DNA from: Blastocystis hominis
Lineage: Eukaryota > Sar > Bigyra > Opalinata > Blastocystidae
Length of the DNA stretch: 64,000 nt
Direction: 5' to 3'
Assembly: GCF_000151665.1 (NCBI RefSeq)
Contig: NW_013171815.1
Location: 881,153 to 945,152, forward strand
Notes under the pieces: model-generated
The model's input: only the letters and a program-made list of their open reading frames with translations
Database searches by the model: none
Told to the model about the DNA's origin: nothing
Made by a program: the position numbers and the translations under genes
Part shown: positions 24,201 through 34,321 of the stretch, piece after piece
Position numbering within the stretch: position 1 is the first letter of the stretch
Layout: each line of letters opens with the position of its first letter

Positions 24201-24405
24201 GGAGAGTGCGGAGAAGATGGTTCAGAAGATGAAGGAGGACGGGAGAGAGATAGAGAAGGCGCTGCAAGAGGTGGACGTGAATCAGTTGACGCCGATTCAA
24301 GCAATGCTTTGTTTGAGCGAGTTGAAAGAGATTGCGCAGAAGAGGGATGAAGAGGAGAGAGAGCGATTCGTAGAATCGTTCGCTGTAAAATATGGAAAGA
24401 AATAA
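21266..24405 (+). CDS. MutS1 mismatch-repair protein, bacterial/organellar type
   Basis: Model: join(21266..21461, 21492..21602, 21634..21737, 21768..22427, 22452..22556, 22587..22874, 22909..23238, 23272..23422, 23455..23559, 23591..23833, 23864..24018, 24055..24405), 932 aa, eleven introns of 24-36 nt, sum divisible by three. Domain I has the mismatch-binding GDFYEFF motif (Phe-X-Glu class), then [11 protein letters not shown] and ICEQTE. The ATPase has Walker [10 protein letters not shown] near residue 695, STFYSE, Walker [11 protein letters not shown] and ATHYK. This pattern is that of bacterial MutS1, as in mitochondrial MSH1, not of nuclear MSH2-6. The first 40 residues are basic and lack acids ([16 protein letters not shown]), as expected for an organellar presequence. 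Several introns are 24 or 30 nt with no stop, so they read through silently. Confidence 0.9.
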
Positions 24406-24459
24406 AAGAGGGTTTGTTAGATAAAAATTGTTTTTAAGGTCTGTTACTCTCTGGATAAA

Positions 24460-25798
24460 ATGGCACTGAGGAAGGTCTTCCTCGTTCTACTGATTTCTGT
24501 CCAAGGAGTTCTTGCCTGGTTTAGTTCGAATTGTGGGGGAGTGGTTTATGCCATAGATATTGAACACATGGTCATCGCTCAAATAGCAAAGAACTATGCG
24601 AACTCTCTTTCATTTGTTTGTGCTTTTTTCGCTTCATTCATGTAGAACAAGGCGTCTTCTATTATTAAGTTACTCGGAGATAAATACAATGTTTCTCTAT
24701 CATTTTCAATTCATAGTGTAGAGTACTGCTAATTATCTCGAAGCTGTGCGATATTTGTGGCAGAGTATAGCGTAGGCATGCTGGGCAGACGAGGTAAAGA
24801 AGACTGCTGAATACAACTACACTGTCCCTTGGCATTTCACTCGAAGAGGGTATTCGAATGTGCAATTTGGCATCTGCATCCAATCTAGGACTCTACGGCC
24901 GCGAAAACTGACGAGCCTGAGGATAGCATCGTAAATCGTCTCCAGTCTCTTTTCACCGAAATCGACCAATCCGATGTCTCCGAAACCTCTGTAACGACTT
25001 CTCCTTTCTTCTCCCCTAGTCCTCGCAACTCCGCTTCCTCGTCCATCTCATCGGCGACATTCATCAGCCGCTTCACATTCTCAACTACTTCGACTCCTCC
25101 TTTCCCTCCGGCGATCAGAGTACCCTCTCCTCTCCCTTCTCCCCAAGGCGGCAACCTCTTCTTCGTGCGCGAGCCCGGCAAAAACGCGTCGCAAGCGGTC
25201 AATCTCCACGCCTGGACGGACGGCTGCGCCGGGTTTTTCTCCGACTGCAAGGAATTGCCCGTCGTAGGCCGCCGGTGGATCCGTTCAGCGTAGAAAGAGG
25301 AGCACTACGTGGAGATCCTGAACGAAGCGAGCACGATCGCGCTGCTGTGCGAGGAGTAGGCGATGAATGAAAGCGATGAAGGGAAGCGAGGCGAGCGGAA
25401 GCTTCGCGTTTGACCCCGCGGCGTGGGCGGAGGAGTCGTTCGAAGCCGGCGTGGAGATCTATCGGATGGTGAAGCAGGGCGCAGAGCTGACGGAGGAGCA
25501 GGTGGAGGAGGTGCAGACGATCCTGAAGAAGCAGATTTGTAAGGCGGGAAAGCGATTGGCGGGGAGTTTTGAGCTGATCTATACGAAGTTCCCGCCGCCG
25601 TCGGATTTCTATTTTATCATGATGGTGTTTGTGAGTTTGCTGGGAGTGGTGATTTTGGATGAGGTGTACAATGGAGGGAGCTGCTCGAAACAGAGGTGGG
25701 GATGGCGATGGAGGATAATGGGTAGGAGGGAGTATGTGGGGATCGAAAACAACAAGATGAAGAAAGTGAAGTTTAATTTTGGAAACTCGAAGATTTAA
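24460..25798 (+). CDS. Secreted S1/P1-type nuclease with C-terminal membrane segment
   Basis: Zinc-dependent single-strand nuclease/3'-nucleotidase. Model: join(24460..24523, 24557..24615, 24646..24690, 24722..24745, 24776..24859, 24889..24990, 25020..25119, 25148..25263, 25294..25355, 25387..25798), 355 aa, nine introns of 28-33 nt, sum divisible by three; one exon is only 24 nt. A signal peptide ends ...VLA so that Trp20 becomes residue 1, whose amino group binds zinc in this family. The other ligands are all present: WFNIEH (His), WADE (Asp), PWHF (His), VHLIGDIHQPLH (His, Asp, His) and NLHAWTD (His, Asp). Near the end, WAEES and CKAGKRLAGSFE match the family. A hydrophobic stretch (FIMMVFVSLLGVVIL) then suggests a membrane anchor, which secreted fungal enzymes lack. 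Likely role: nucleotide scavenging in the gut (inference). Confidence 0.9.
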
Positions 25799-25817
25799 TG
25801 TGTGTTCGTTGACATTT

Positions 25818-25825
25818 TGTTTGTT
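25818..25825 (+). terminator. TGTTTGTT 3'-end motif in a TTTG run
   Basis: Motif starts 19 bases after the nuclease stop and is part of a (TTTG)n microsatellite. Confidence 0.65.
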
Positions 25826-26157
25826 TGTTTGTTTGTTTGATGGGAACTGTTCCGGTTGAGTGCTTGTTAGTATTCACTCTATGAGTGGTGCTGGGTTTTA
25901 GAGTACAGCTAGGATCGATTTTTAGACGACAATCATTATTACTGGAAAGGGTAATCAACATCACAAGCAATGCTTTCAATCGATAATAGTTCTTGTAATG
26001 TGGGGAAAGGTAGAATCCCTATTTTTCAAAGAAATATAGAATAGAAAATAATTGGAGAATAAAGACTATCCTCAAAGGAGAGGGAAGGAAGGGGGGGATG
26101 AAGAAAATGGGCAGTGTGATCTCTCATTCTACCTCAGTACTTCAGCTACTTACTAAA

Positions 26158-26165
26158 AACAAACA
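26158..26165 (-). terminator. TGTTTGTT 3'-end motif
   Basis: Exact motif 37 bases after the stop of the LITAF-domain gene. Confidence 0.65.
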
Positions 26166-26202
26166 AGGAACACTTTAGAAGGTGTGACATTTCAGAAGGG
26201 AA

Positions 26203-27105
26203 TCACATTGGGATCACATCTCCAGGCTTTCCAATAAAATTCTGGCACTTCGGGCAGTAATGTTTTCTACAATGTACACTACAAACAACGGCTACGTTTT
26301 GAAGCTCTTCCAAACAATAAATCCAGCCATGAAAAAGAAAAGGCCAAAGAAAATGACAGGGAACAGAGAAAACAGAAGATCACTTTCCGTATGGCTCATA
26401 ACCAAAGGTATTAGTATCATGGCAACAAAGAAGAAGCAAAAGAAAGGAACTCTAAAGATCAAAACAATCCAATCAACTAGCACATTCCCCACCATAAGGA
26501 ACCACCCGTGGTACGAGTTAAGATATACTCGTGACAAAATGGACAAACAACTCTCGTAGGGCTACAAGTGACGAGCTAATTCAGTATGTACGCTGCACTA
26601 AGCTTTGGCTGTCGCATAAGGTACACTCTATTTGACCGAGAGGAGTCAAATCCGTTGTAAGTAACGTCTACATAATTGTTTGAGGGAATGTAAGAGTAAG
26701 TCGCTCCGTTCGAATAGGGAGCAGCAGTGGGCATCTGGTTTCCAACAGGCTGAGCAAAAGGAATCTGACTATTCACCGGAATGGACTTTGTTGGTTGAGT
26801 CCCTGAAGAAACGCCAGATTGAGACAGAGGGTTCGGATTTTGGCTAGGAACATTCACATAGTTAGGTTCCGGGACAAACTGATTTGCTGTATTCGTAAAA
26901 TTTGATTGAGCTTGTTGTCCCTCGTAGGTTCTTGGTTGGCTTGTAGCGTAATTCTAGAGGTAATTTATGTGCGTAAAAATACATGAAGTTCGACATAAGG
27001 CTGATTAACCGTGTTTGGAATGTTAGAATAGGGAACGTAATACTAAATTGGAATGAAAACAAAAATATACATTCCCGCTCCCATAGTTTACATCATTCGG
27101 AATCA
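26203..27105 (-). CDS. LITAF-domain membrane protein
   Basis: Model: complement of join(26203..26266, 26296..26476, 26506..26561, 26592..26953, 26995..27042, 27070..27105), 248 aa, introns 27-41 nt, sum divisible by three. Residues 1-150 are rich in Pro, Gln, Asn, Ser and Tyr. Then comes a split zinc knuckle typical of LITAF/SIMPLE: CPFCHEYILTR, a long hydrophobic region, and HYCPKCQNFIG. LITAF proteins sit on the cytosolic face of endosomes and lysosomes with the hydrophobic region dipping into the membrane, acting in trafficking. The hydrophobic part here is about 30 residues longer than usual; a further in-frame intron within 26,400-26,470 is possible. Convergent with the S1/P1 nuclease gene. 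Confidence 0.75.
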
Positions 27106-27915
27106 TAATACTTTTTTGAATAGATTCAGTATGTGTTATTTCCAAAAATAGTCCTTATATTTGACTCTTTCAAATCTTAAAAACGAATATCACAGTGAAT
27201 GGAGGATGTTTTGTTGGTGTGCTGTAATGGGATCAATGTTTTTTAGGACAAAGAGTGGGTATAAGAGTACGAAGTGTTTAGAATCAGTAATTAGTCTTTA
27301 ATGTGTATACTAATAGTAGGTTACAGCTGTAGTACAAGTAGGCATAAAATATGTAGGGTTTGCAAAAGGAGAACTTGATCTAAGGTAATAGGAAGCTGAA
27401 ATAGAGTGGTCATCTGTATACTGGTATAGTTTGCGATTCAATACGCAATAAGTAAATCGAAATATCGAATTCTTATGTCATTCTTTTCCATTCTCGAAAA
27501 CCGAATCAACAGCATATTTTAGAAATAGTCGACTATAAAACATAGTATGTCCACGTAATAGTCACAATTGAATCGTTAAATTCGAATGGTTTTTCACATG
27601 TAACACATTTCTTCTTTCATTACTCAAGCAAGCTCAATACTTTCATTTTAGCTCTTCAATTCTGTTTTATATCATTCTTAATATCGTTCGCACAAGAGAA
27701 TGGAATATGCTAGCTAAATCGATCGAGCTGTAATGATGGCAAAGAATCAGTCGATGATTGGATTTATAATCAATGAATGATACTAAAGGGTTTGGAACAA
27801 ACATAGTCAGCATTGAATAAAATGTGTATAGATCCAATACTCTTTTATGACTACACATATTTGAAATGATCAGCGAGAATGGAGGACACATCAGCTACGA
27901 ATCAAATCAAATCAA
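27106..27915. other. 3' flank of LRR gene C with duplicated sequence
   Basis: No gene. The part 27,660-27,900 resembles 43,390-43,680 downstream of pseudogene D (shared blocks such as GTCGATGATTGGA followed by ATCAATGAATGA-type sequence), so the paralogues share 3' flanks beyond the stop codon. Confidence 0.5.
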
Positions 27916-29714
27916 TCAAACTATACTCGATATTGATTTCGATTTAACTTCAAAGAATGCATGTGGTAGATTAACTCTTTGAAGATTTGGAATGTCTAAA
28001 TACAGTCAAAGCTCCATAGTTATAACTACTTTTCAATATCACTACACCAGGACCATAGAAACTACTTTCTACGGAAGTTATTGATTTTAGATTTGGAAGA
28101 TCTACAAAGCAAATCATTTTGAATCATTTCATTTTTACTTCGCATAAGCAATAAACATGATTCACCAATTCTTCCACACAGCGCAAAATAACCGAGTTGA
28201 ATGGATTTCAATGATGGAAGATCTATATCAATCATCTCATTCAAATTTATAAGATACCTTTTATTATTGTTGAGAAGGAATCACGGAATGCTACATCACC
28301 TAATGTAATGGATCGTAGATTTGGAAGATCTATGCATTCAGATATCCAACATCATATCAATACCTTCAATCACAAATGAACTAGAATAGAAATTCCATGA
28401 CCTACTTCCAATTGTACCAATTTGAATGGATAGTAATTGTGGTAGATTCTTCAATTCAAAGTCTCCAGCAAAATCACTGAAACTCCATTCACCAATTTGA
28501 ATGGATTTCAATGATTCACAATTCAATATGTGGAATGATTTCGATTCATCATAATAACCTCTCCAATCAGTCTTTTTCTGAGTAAATGAGTTCTTGCCGA
28601 TTTGAATAGTTTTCAGTCGCTTTAATCCATCGATTTTGAATGTTTTCACATATTCAAAACAATCATTGCCGATAGTGATTGATTCCAGGCATTTGAATTT
28701 GTTCAGACCCAATTTATTCAATTCATTACAACTATTTGAACATATCACCAATTCCATCACTTTCAGATCTATATCATTCAATTCAGAACTATTGTGGACT
28801 TCAATTCGTTTGGGAGGCACATTTACAATTGGTTCAGTTTTCATTTCACATGGTTTTTCATTCTTCAATATGCTTCGAATACTTTCATTCATTCCTTTCA
28901 CATACCAACCTCCATACAAATCGATTCCACCCTTCTTCTCTAAACCATGTTCCCATTCACTTTCTCGAATTGCTGTTCCACTAGCTTCATCAATCAAATA
29001 TCCCAACCCATTTCGTACAAATTTACCATTTACAATACTATATCCTCCTATATAAATTGGAATTCGATTCAGTATTTCCACATTTCCATTCTCATCATTG
29101 TTTTCAACATATTCGATCATTTGGTTATTATCAGCATCAAATTCACGAATCATTCGAATCAGTTTGTCTTTCAACCAATATCCTTCAATCTTCTCTTTAC
29201 CACTCTCTATATCAAATGCAATTCCATAACCATCTCGATTCATGTCCTCATCAAATCCACCTCGATAGATCAATCGATCACCCTCATCATTCTCACACTT
29301 ACATCGAATTGTCAGTATCAATCCTTTTTTACTATTTTCGATTCTTCTTCGATCTCCATCATTTCCAACAATCGAATCCCAGTTTTCTTTTTGTAATGCT
29401 TTACCATTCTTATATTCAGTTATTCCACCTATTCGCTTTCCATTTTTCATCATCCATGCAAGACTCAAGATTCCACGATTAAATAATTGGCAACGACCTT
29501 CAACTTTACCATCTTTCATCTCACTTAGCAAATACTCGTTTGAATGATCTCCTTGATATAGAGTTATTTCATATTCGACTCCATTTATCGAAATCTTCTT
29601 CTTTTCCCCAGTAATGTACTCGCTGAGAAAACACTTCGATTCTCTAGTTTTGATGGACGAATCTGTATTATTATGATATTTATATATGTATGTACTATTA
29701 AAATTGTTTACCAT
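27916..29714 (-). CDS. MORN-LRR family gene C
   Basis: Model: complement of join(27916..27995, 28030..28101, 28139..28222, 28258..28329, 28364..29714), 552 aa, introns 34-37 nt, sum divisible by three. Residues 40-300: MORN-like repeats (YQGDH.NEYLLSEMKDGKVEGRC, YKNGK, EGYWLKDKL). Residues 310-450: LRRs encoded in the large exon (LESITIGNDCF, LKTIQIGKNSF, SFHILNC, IQIGEWSFSDFAGDFELKNLPQL). Then four single-LRR exons of 72, 84, 72 and 80 nt, each joined in phase 1 inside an Asp/Asn/Lys-type codon before (L/I)P.L. No signal peptide or membrane helix, unlike A and F. It is the best intact reference copy in the window together with gene E. Function unknown. Confidence 0.8.
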
Positions 29715-30423
29715 ACTACTGAAAATACTGTTTTTCTTACTTAGCTGTTTATTATGTCATTATACATCTATTTTAGTTTTATATTCAAACTAATTTTTGA
29801 TAATAATCGATTTTGGTCAATCTGGTACAAGCATGTGTTCCTGTTACGTACCAACTCCACATATAATCCTAGAATATTCGTATTTCCATTAGAACAATGG
29901 AGTATAGAAGATATCATATGATGAATAACTTGATTTGTGTGCATCATACATTTCGTTGCTAAACGATTAGAAAAGTGTCGATGGAAGGGTACTCAATATC
30001 AACGTGGTACCTTCATAATGTTTGCACTTTAACAAAGCAAATAGCTGTATTCGTTTTCATCTTCTTGTGTGGTTTCCCTATTTGGCTTTATTCATGTTTG
30101 CTCATATAATAATATAGCAAGTTCAACGATTGCAATGCTACCACAACTATAAACCTACACATATGGATCTGCTACTTTATGGAGAGTGTTTTCCAAATTC
30201 TTTTTATTAAACACTCTCCTAAACACGCCATTATGAGTACTAAACACTTCACTTCTATGAATAATTTCATTTAGGAAGAGAGTAGTTGGCTCTACAATCG
30301 ATGTACACAACTGATGGCTTTTCCCACTCTCACCATGTACTATTCTTTACAACTATCGGCCCCCAAAACAAAAAATATGATTTTATACAAAAACCACAAA
30401 ATGCACAATGAATTACAACCTAT
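29715..30423. other. Intergenic stretch
   Basis: AT-rich, no supported gene or repeat. Lies between the 5' end of gene C and the 3' end of the next minus-strand gene. Confidence 0.4.
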
Positions 30424-30885
30424 CTACAACTCAACTTCAAACTCTTCTTCTTCCTCCTCTTTTTGTCCATCCGGTAAATAACAAAAATCCTTAGTATGTC
30501 CCCATTCTCCCGTTTCCGTGCAAAAACGTCCAATATAACCTTTATAAGACCCAGGACATGGAATATATGCATACTGCCCTGCTGGAGTCTCTTTCCAAGT
30601 CTCATCTCCCTTACATTCTACATTATCAAGCAACCATACGAACATACTGCACATGTTGACAAGGGAACTCCAGTGAGCCATTACTCCAGTCGGAGTTTTC
30701 TTTCCTAAACAAATACGTCTATAGTAGCCAGTTCCATTACAGTAATAAAGCACACTTTCTCCCACGCTTTTTGAGGGCCACAAATGTCCGTCAATTTCCA
30801 CCTCGGGACATTTCTGCTTTGTAGCTTTTTCGGTTCTCGCGAATACCACTAGAATGCAAAGAAGTAATAATTGTAAAATATGCAT
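30424..30885 (-). CDS. Small secreted Cys-rich protein, two sushi/HRM-like modules
   Basis: Model: complement of join(30424..30617, 30648..30885), 143 aa, with one 30-nt in-frame intron that would otherwise read through. ATG at 30885 (the longer frame starts with TTG) gives a signal peptide MHILQLLLLCILVVFA. The mature protein holds two similar modules: CPE..IDG.LWP...VGES...YC...YYRRIC...W......C and CKGDE.W...PAGQ....PCPG.YKG...RFC...G.W......C. The spacing of Cys, WP/W, G and R resembles hormone-receptor (HRM) or sushi-type domains. The tail is acidic (five Glu in a row). Likely extracellular binding protein; partner unknown. Confidence 0.6.
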   Translation of the reverse strand: MHILQLLLLCILVVFARTEKATKQKCPEVEIDGHLWPSKSVGESVLYYCNGTGYYRRICLGKKTPTGVMAHWSSLVNMCSMFVWLLDNVECKGDETWKETPAGQYAYIPCPGSYKGYIGRFCTETGEWGHTKDFCYLPDGQKEEEEEEFEVEL

Positions 30886-31049
30886 CTTAGTGGATATCAA
30901 TAGAGATATATTTAAGAAAACTGCCCAACCAAAATAATCTTAAATTCGATACTCATCTTTTTATGCGTTGTTATTCTATGCATTGCTTTAGAGTCAATGG
31001 GGATATTGAAAGCGAAGAAGGATAAACTCGTGTGACAGTTCTTAAAAAG

Positions 31050-32115
31050 ATGGTTTTCTCTTTGTATCTCCTTTCAGCATTCTTTCTATTTCATGTCGCA
31101 ACATGCTCGTACAGCGAAGAAGAAACATTACGAATGTGGAGACTGAATTCCCTATCTTACTGCAACAACGAAACGCTGCAAGTCAATTCCCTAAATTTGG
31201 TGATATAAGTAGAATCTATCTTGTGAAGATTGTCGTCAGTTTCGAGACAATCTGACCGAGGTGACCGTTATTGAGAATACAGCGATTGATCTATATGGAT
31301 TTGTGGGACTCTGGGGAAAGAATAGGGGTACCATCACCGTTCTCCATACAATCTAGTGATTGTAGTGTTCCGTGCTTCAGAGGGTACTATCAACTACATT
31401 GAGAACATTTCTTCCGCTTCCCTTTCTCCCTTCAATGTGTGTAAGGATTGCATGGCATCTGGCATCTACCTCGCAATGTATTCGATGGTTCGAACCGATG
31501 TAATATTCTATTTCTTTTCTCAATAGGTTATTTCTGCAATTGCTCGATTACTTTTGAAATATGATATTTCACATATCCAGCTAACAGGGCATTCCCTGGG
31601 AGCTGTCTTTGCTACCTATGTGGCGACTGACCTCATTTCCCAGGTCAACCATTATGATCTCACAGAATATTTAAAATATCCGTATAAGTATAACCTCTCT
31701 GTTCCGATTTTGGACCAATGCCACACCATTCGTAATCACATACGAATTAGGGATATTTACACTTTTGGAATGCCAAGAATTGGAAATACAGCGTTAGCAG
31801 AATATATAGCAAAGCACATACGTTTTCCTCCACACGAAGCCTTGATCCATAGCTAATTTTTATCGTATCACTCAAGGAGAAGATTTAATTCCCCTCCTGC
31901 CCCCCAGTTTTATGAACTTCGTTCACACAGGAAATGAGGTACTTTAAAGGATTCCATCTGAGAAACAGTACTGGTATCCCCCGGAGAGCAGGGATTACCG
32001 CATTTGCGAGTTTCCGGAAAGTGCGGATTGCATCAATTCCTTAAAAGTGCACTCCATTGAAGACCACAGCATATTCTTGGGAGAAGCGAAAGGACATTGT
32101 AACAGAAAGGATTGA
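31050..32115 (+). CDS. Secreted class 3 lipase
   Basis: Alpha/beta-hydrolase cleaving acylglycerols or phospholipids. Model: join(31050..31181, 31213..31327, 31357..31487, 31527..31821, 31853..31938, 31969..32115), 301 aa, introns 29-39 nt, sum divisible by three. Signal peptide MVFSLYLLSAFFLFHVATC. The nucleophile elbow is GHSLGA; before it comes VIVVFRASEGTINYIENI, the oxyanion region (RG usual, RA here). After it come TFGMPRIGN, the acid segment FYRITQGEDLIPLLPP (catalytic Asp) and, near the end, DHSIFLG supplying the catalytic His. Cys pairs in the N- and C-terminal parts fit a secreted enzyme. No exact 3' motif, only TTTTTTGTTG. Confidence 0.88.
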
Positions 32116-32190
32116 TCATTTTTTGTTGAATACAGTCGGATTTTTTCCGCGGTTATAATCCAAACGTTATTCTCTCAAAAATTGTTTTCG

Positions 32191-33495
32191 ATGGAAGATC
32201 TTGTTATTTGTGTTGTTGGTTTAGGTTATGTAGGTATCCCTATGGCTGTTGCCTTCGCCGAAAAGGGAGTGAGAGTCATCGGTTTCGATATTTCAAAGCC
32301 CAAGGTGGAGGCCTATATCAATGGGTATGATCCCACACAGGAGGTTGGCAGTGAGAGATTGCTGAAAGCTCTCAAGGGAGGTTTACTCTCTATCACTAGC
32401 GAATTAGAGGATATCCGTGCTGCCAACTTCTATATTGTAGCTGTTCCTACCCCTGTGAACGAGGACCGTTCTCCTGATGTGGGTCCTGTTCGTGGTGCTT
32501 CTGAAACAATCGGAAAGGTGCTGAGCAAGGGCGACTATGTCGTTTTTGAGTCCACTGTGTACCCAGGCTTGACTGAGGAGCTGTGTATTCCTATTATTGA
32601 GAAGCTGTCTGGTTTGAAGTACAAGGAAGAGTGGAAGCTGGGATATTCGCCTGAACGAATCAACCCGGGTGACAAGGTCCATACCTTCCGCACCATCAAG
32701 AAGATTGTGTCTGGTTGTGACGCGGAATCCCTCGAAAAGATCGCTTCCGTTTACGAGATGGTGGTGGAGCCCGGCGTCCACCGCGCCACCTCGATCGCTG
32801 TGGCTGAGGCCGCCAAGGTAATCGAGAACTCGCAACGTGATATCAACATTGCTTTTATGAACGAGTTGGCGATTATCTTCGACAAGATGGGCATCGACAC
32901 CCACGACGTTTTGGAAGCGGCGGGCACGAAGTGGAACTTTTTGCACTTCTTCCCTGGCCTGGTGGGCGGCCATTGCATCGGCGTGGATCCCTACTATCTG
33001 ACGTACCGTGCTCAGAATCTGGGCTACACGAGCCGCATCATCCAGAACGGCCGTTTGCTGAACGATTCGATGGGCGAATGGATCGCGACGAAGGTGGTGA
33101 AGCTGATGGTGCAGCTGGGTTTGGTGGTGCGCGGCGCGCGCGTGTGCGTGATGGGCATCACGTTCAAGGAGAACTGCTGCGATGCGCGCAACAGCAAGGT
33201 GTACGACATCATCAAGGAGCTGAAGGAGTACGAGATCGAGGTGGTGTGCTGCGATCCGTGGGCGGTGAAGGACGAAGTGAAGCGATTCTATGGAGTGGAC
33301 GTGGTGGATCTGAGCGAGGTGAAGGACTGCGACGCCGTGGTGATGGCGGTGGCGCATCGTGAGTTCGCGTCGATGTCGATGAAGGATCTGAGAGCCCTGT
33401 TCAAGCCCTCGGTGGCGAAGAAATTGGTCTACGATGTGAAGAGCGTGATCAGCAGAGAGGACGTGCCCGAGGACATGGTGCTGAAGAGACTCTAA
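32191..33495 (+). CDS. UDP-N-acetylhexosamine 6-dehydrogenase, bacterial WbpA/TviB/WecC type
   Basis: Oxidises UDP-GlcNAc, UDP-GalNAc or UDP-ManNAc to the uronic acid with NAD. 434 aa in a single exon; the frame upstream starts with TTG, so ATG at 32191 is used. NAD-binding GLGYVGIPMAVAF at the N-terminus, AVPTPV, FESTVYPG, GYSPERINPGD, the catalytic Cys in GGHCIGVDPYYLT, GITFKENC.DARNS and a C-terminal YDVKS. The GYSPERINPGDK segment is typical of the N-acetyl-sugar dehydrogenases of bacterial surface polysaccharide pathways, not of animal/plant UDP-glucose dehydrogenase. The 3' half is GC-rich with a long open frame on the other strand. Absence of introns plus bacterial affinity suggest lateral transfer; product use unknown, perhaps a surface glycan. 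Confidence 0.88.
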   Translation: MEDLVICVVGLGYVGIPMAVAFAEKGVRVIGFDISKPKVEAYINGYDPTQEVGSERLLKALKGGLLSITSELEDIRAANFYIVAVPTPVNEDRSPDVGPVRGASETIGKVLSKGDYVVFESTVYPGLTEELCIPIIEKLSGLKYKEEWKLGYSPERINPGDKVHTFRTIKKIVSGCDAESLEKIASVYEMVVEPGVHRATSIAVAEAAKVIENSQRDINIAFMNELAIIFDKMGIDTHDVLEAAGTKWNFLHFFPGLVGGHCIGVDPYYLTYRAQNLGYTSRIIQNGRLLNDSMGEWIATKVVKLMVQLGLVVRGARVCVMGITFKENCCDARNSKVYDIIKELKEYEIEVVCCDPWAVKDEVKRFYGVDVVDLSEVKDCDAVVMAVAHREFASMSMKDLRALFKPSVAKKLVYDVKSVISREDVPEDMVLKRL

Positions 33496-33559
33496 ACAAC
33501 GTGCATTGATCGTGTTGTGCGATCTCGATTCTCGTCTAGTATTATGATCTCTCCTTGGC

Positions 33560-33578
33560 TGTTTGTATATAACAAACA
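33560..33578. terminator. Near-palindromic bidirectional 3'-end element (TGTTTGTATATAACAAACA)
   Basis: TGTTTGTA on the plus strand (33560-33567), serving the UDP-sugar dehydrogenase, is set head to head with an exact TGTTTGTT on the minus strand (33578-33571), serving the UBE2G gene. The two convergent genes share one 19-bp element. Confidence 0.6.
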
Positions 33579-33582
33579 CTCC

Positions 33583-34242
33583 ACATTTCTTCTAGCGAGT
33601 CTTGCACGGTGCGGCGCACCTGCTTCTTAAACTGGGCGCGGTTGTCGCGGTACTGCTTGGCGGCGTCGATGTTCGCAGGGGAGTTCTCGTTGGGCTCGGA
33701 GAGCATGTTTTGTACACTAATCAAAATGGCCTCGACTGACAAAATGGGGCGCCAACGCTCTTCTTGTGTTTCCTATGTCACAGAAGCACAGATGTCGCTA
33801 CGAATTCGTTAAACATGTCCACTCCAGGAGCGTGGAGAATCGAAATACACACCTTCCCATCTTCGAAAACTACAGATCAGAATTCGAACGCAAAGCGACT
33901 ATTTGGATGCCACATCTTTGATATAAACTTCATCTCAGGAGGGTTGTTGGGAAAATCGGAGGGGAATGACAATTCCGCTCGAAACAATCCCCCTTCACTA
34001 AAAAATGAGCACAATCACATGCACATACTAGTAAGACCCAGTAGGCCCTTCGACAATGACTTCCCAGTTAAAGAGATCGCAATCGTTTTTAAGTCCAACA
34101 GATATTCCGGAGGGTGGGTTTTCCGTTAGCTCTAGACCATAAATCGGCGAAAATGTCTTCCACCTTTCAGTTGTCTCATCAAGAGGGTTGAAGCGAATGC
34201 TACGTATTAGTGACTTCCCACACAGAAAAACGAACAGGACAT
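33583..34242 (-). CDS. UBE2G: E2 ubiquitin-conjugating enzyme, UBE2G/Ubc7 type; stop made by polyadenylation
   Basis: Carries activated ubiquitin, classically for ER-associated degradation. Model: complement of join(33583..33772, 33802..33869, 33900..33997, 34029..34131, 34164..34199, 34224..34242), introns 24-32 nt, 171 aa against about 165-170 in the family. Motifs: LLMRQLKELTENPPSGI, the HPN motif, the active-site Cys in DGKVCISILHAPG, the acidic-loop region of the Ubc7/Cdc34 class, then SPANIDAAK and a C-terminal LEEM. After LEEM the DNA reads T-GGAG-TGTTTGTT: no stop codon exists where the conserved protein ends. Cleavage after this T (33583), four bases before the motif, and addition of A residues gives TAA. 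Reading through the genome instead adds 13 unrelated residues to 33542. The first exon (MSCSFF) is the least certain. Confidence 0.85.
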
Positions 34243-34321
34243 ATTTTTATCAACCAATGAAGAGAATTGTGAACTGAACGGGTTTTGGATCATTATTCCA
34301 TTTTTCGTATCTGTTAAGAAA

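Noticed and set aside
32404-33579. 391-codon frame opposite the UDP-sugar dehydrogenase
   Set aside because: Shadow; His/Arg/Leu-rich composition and no motif.
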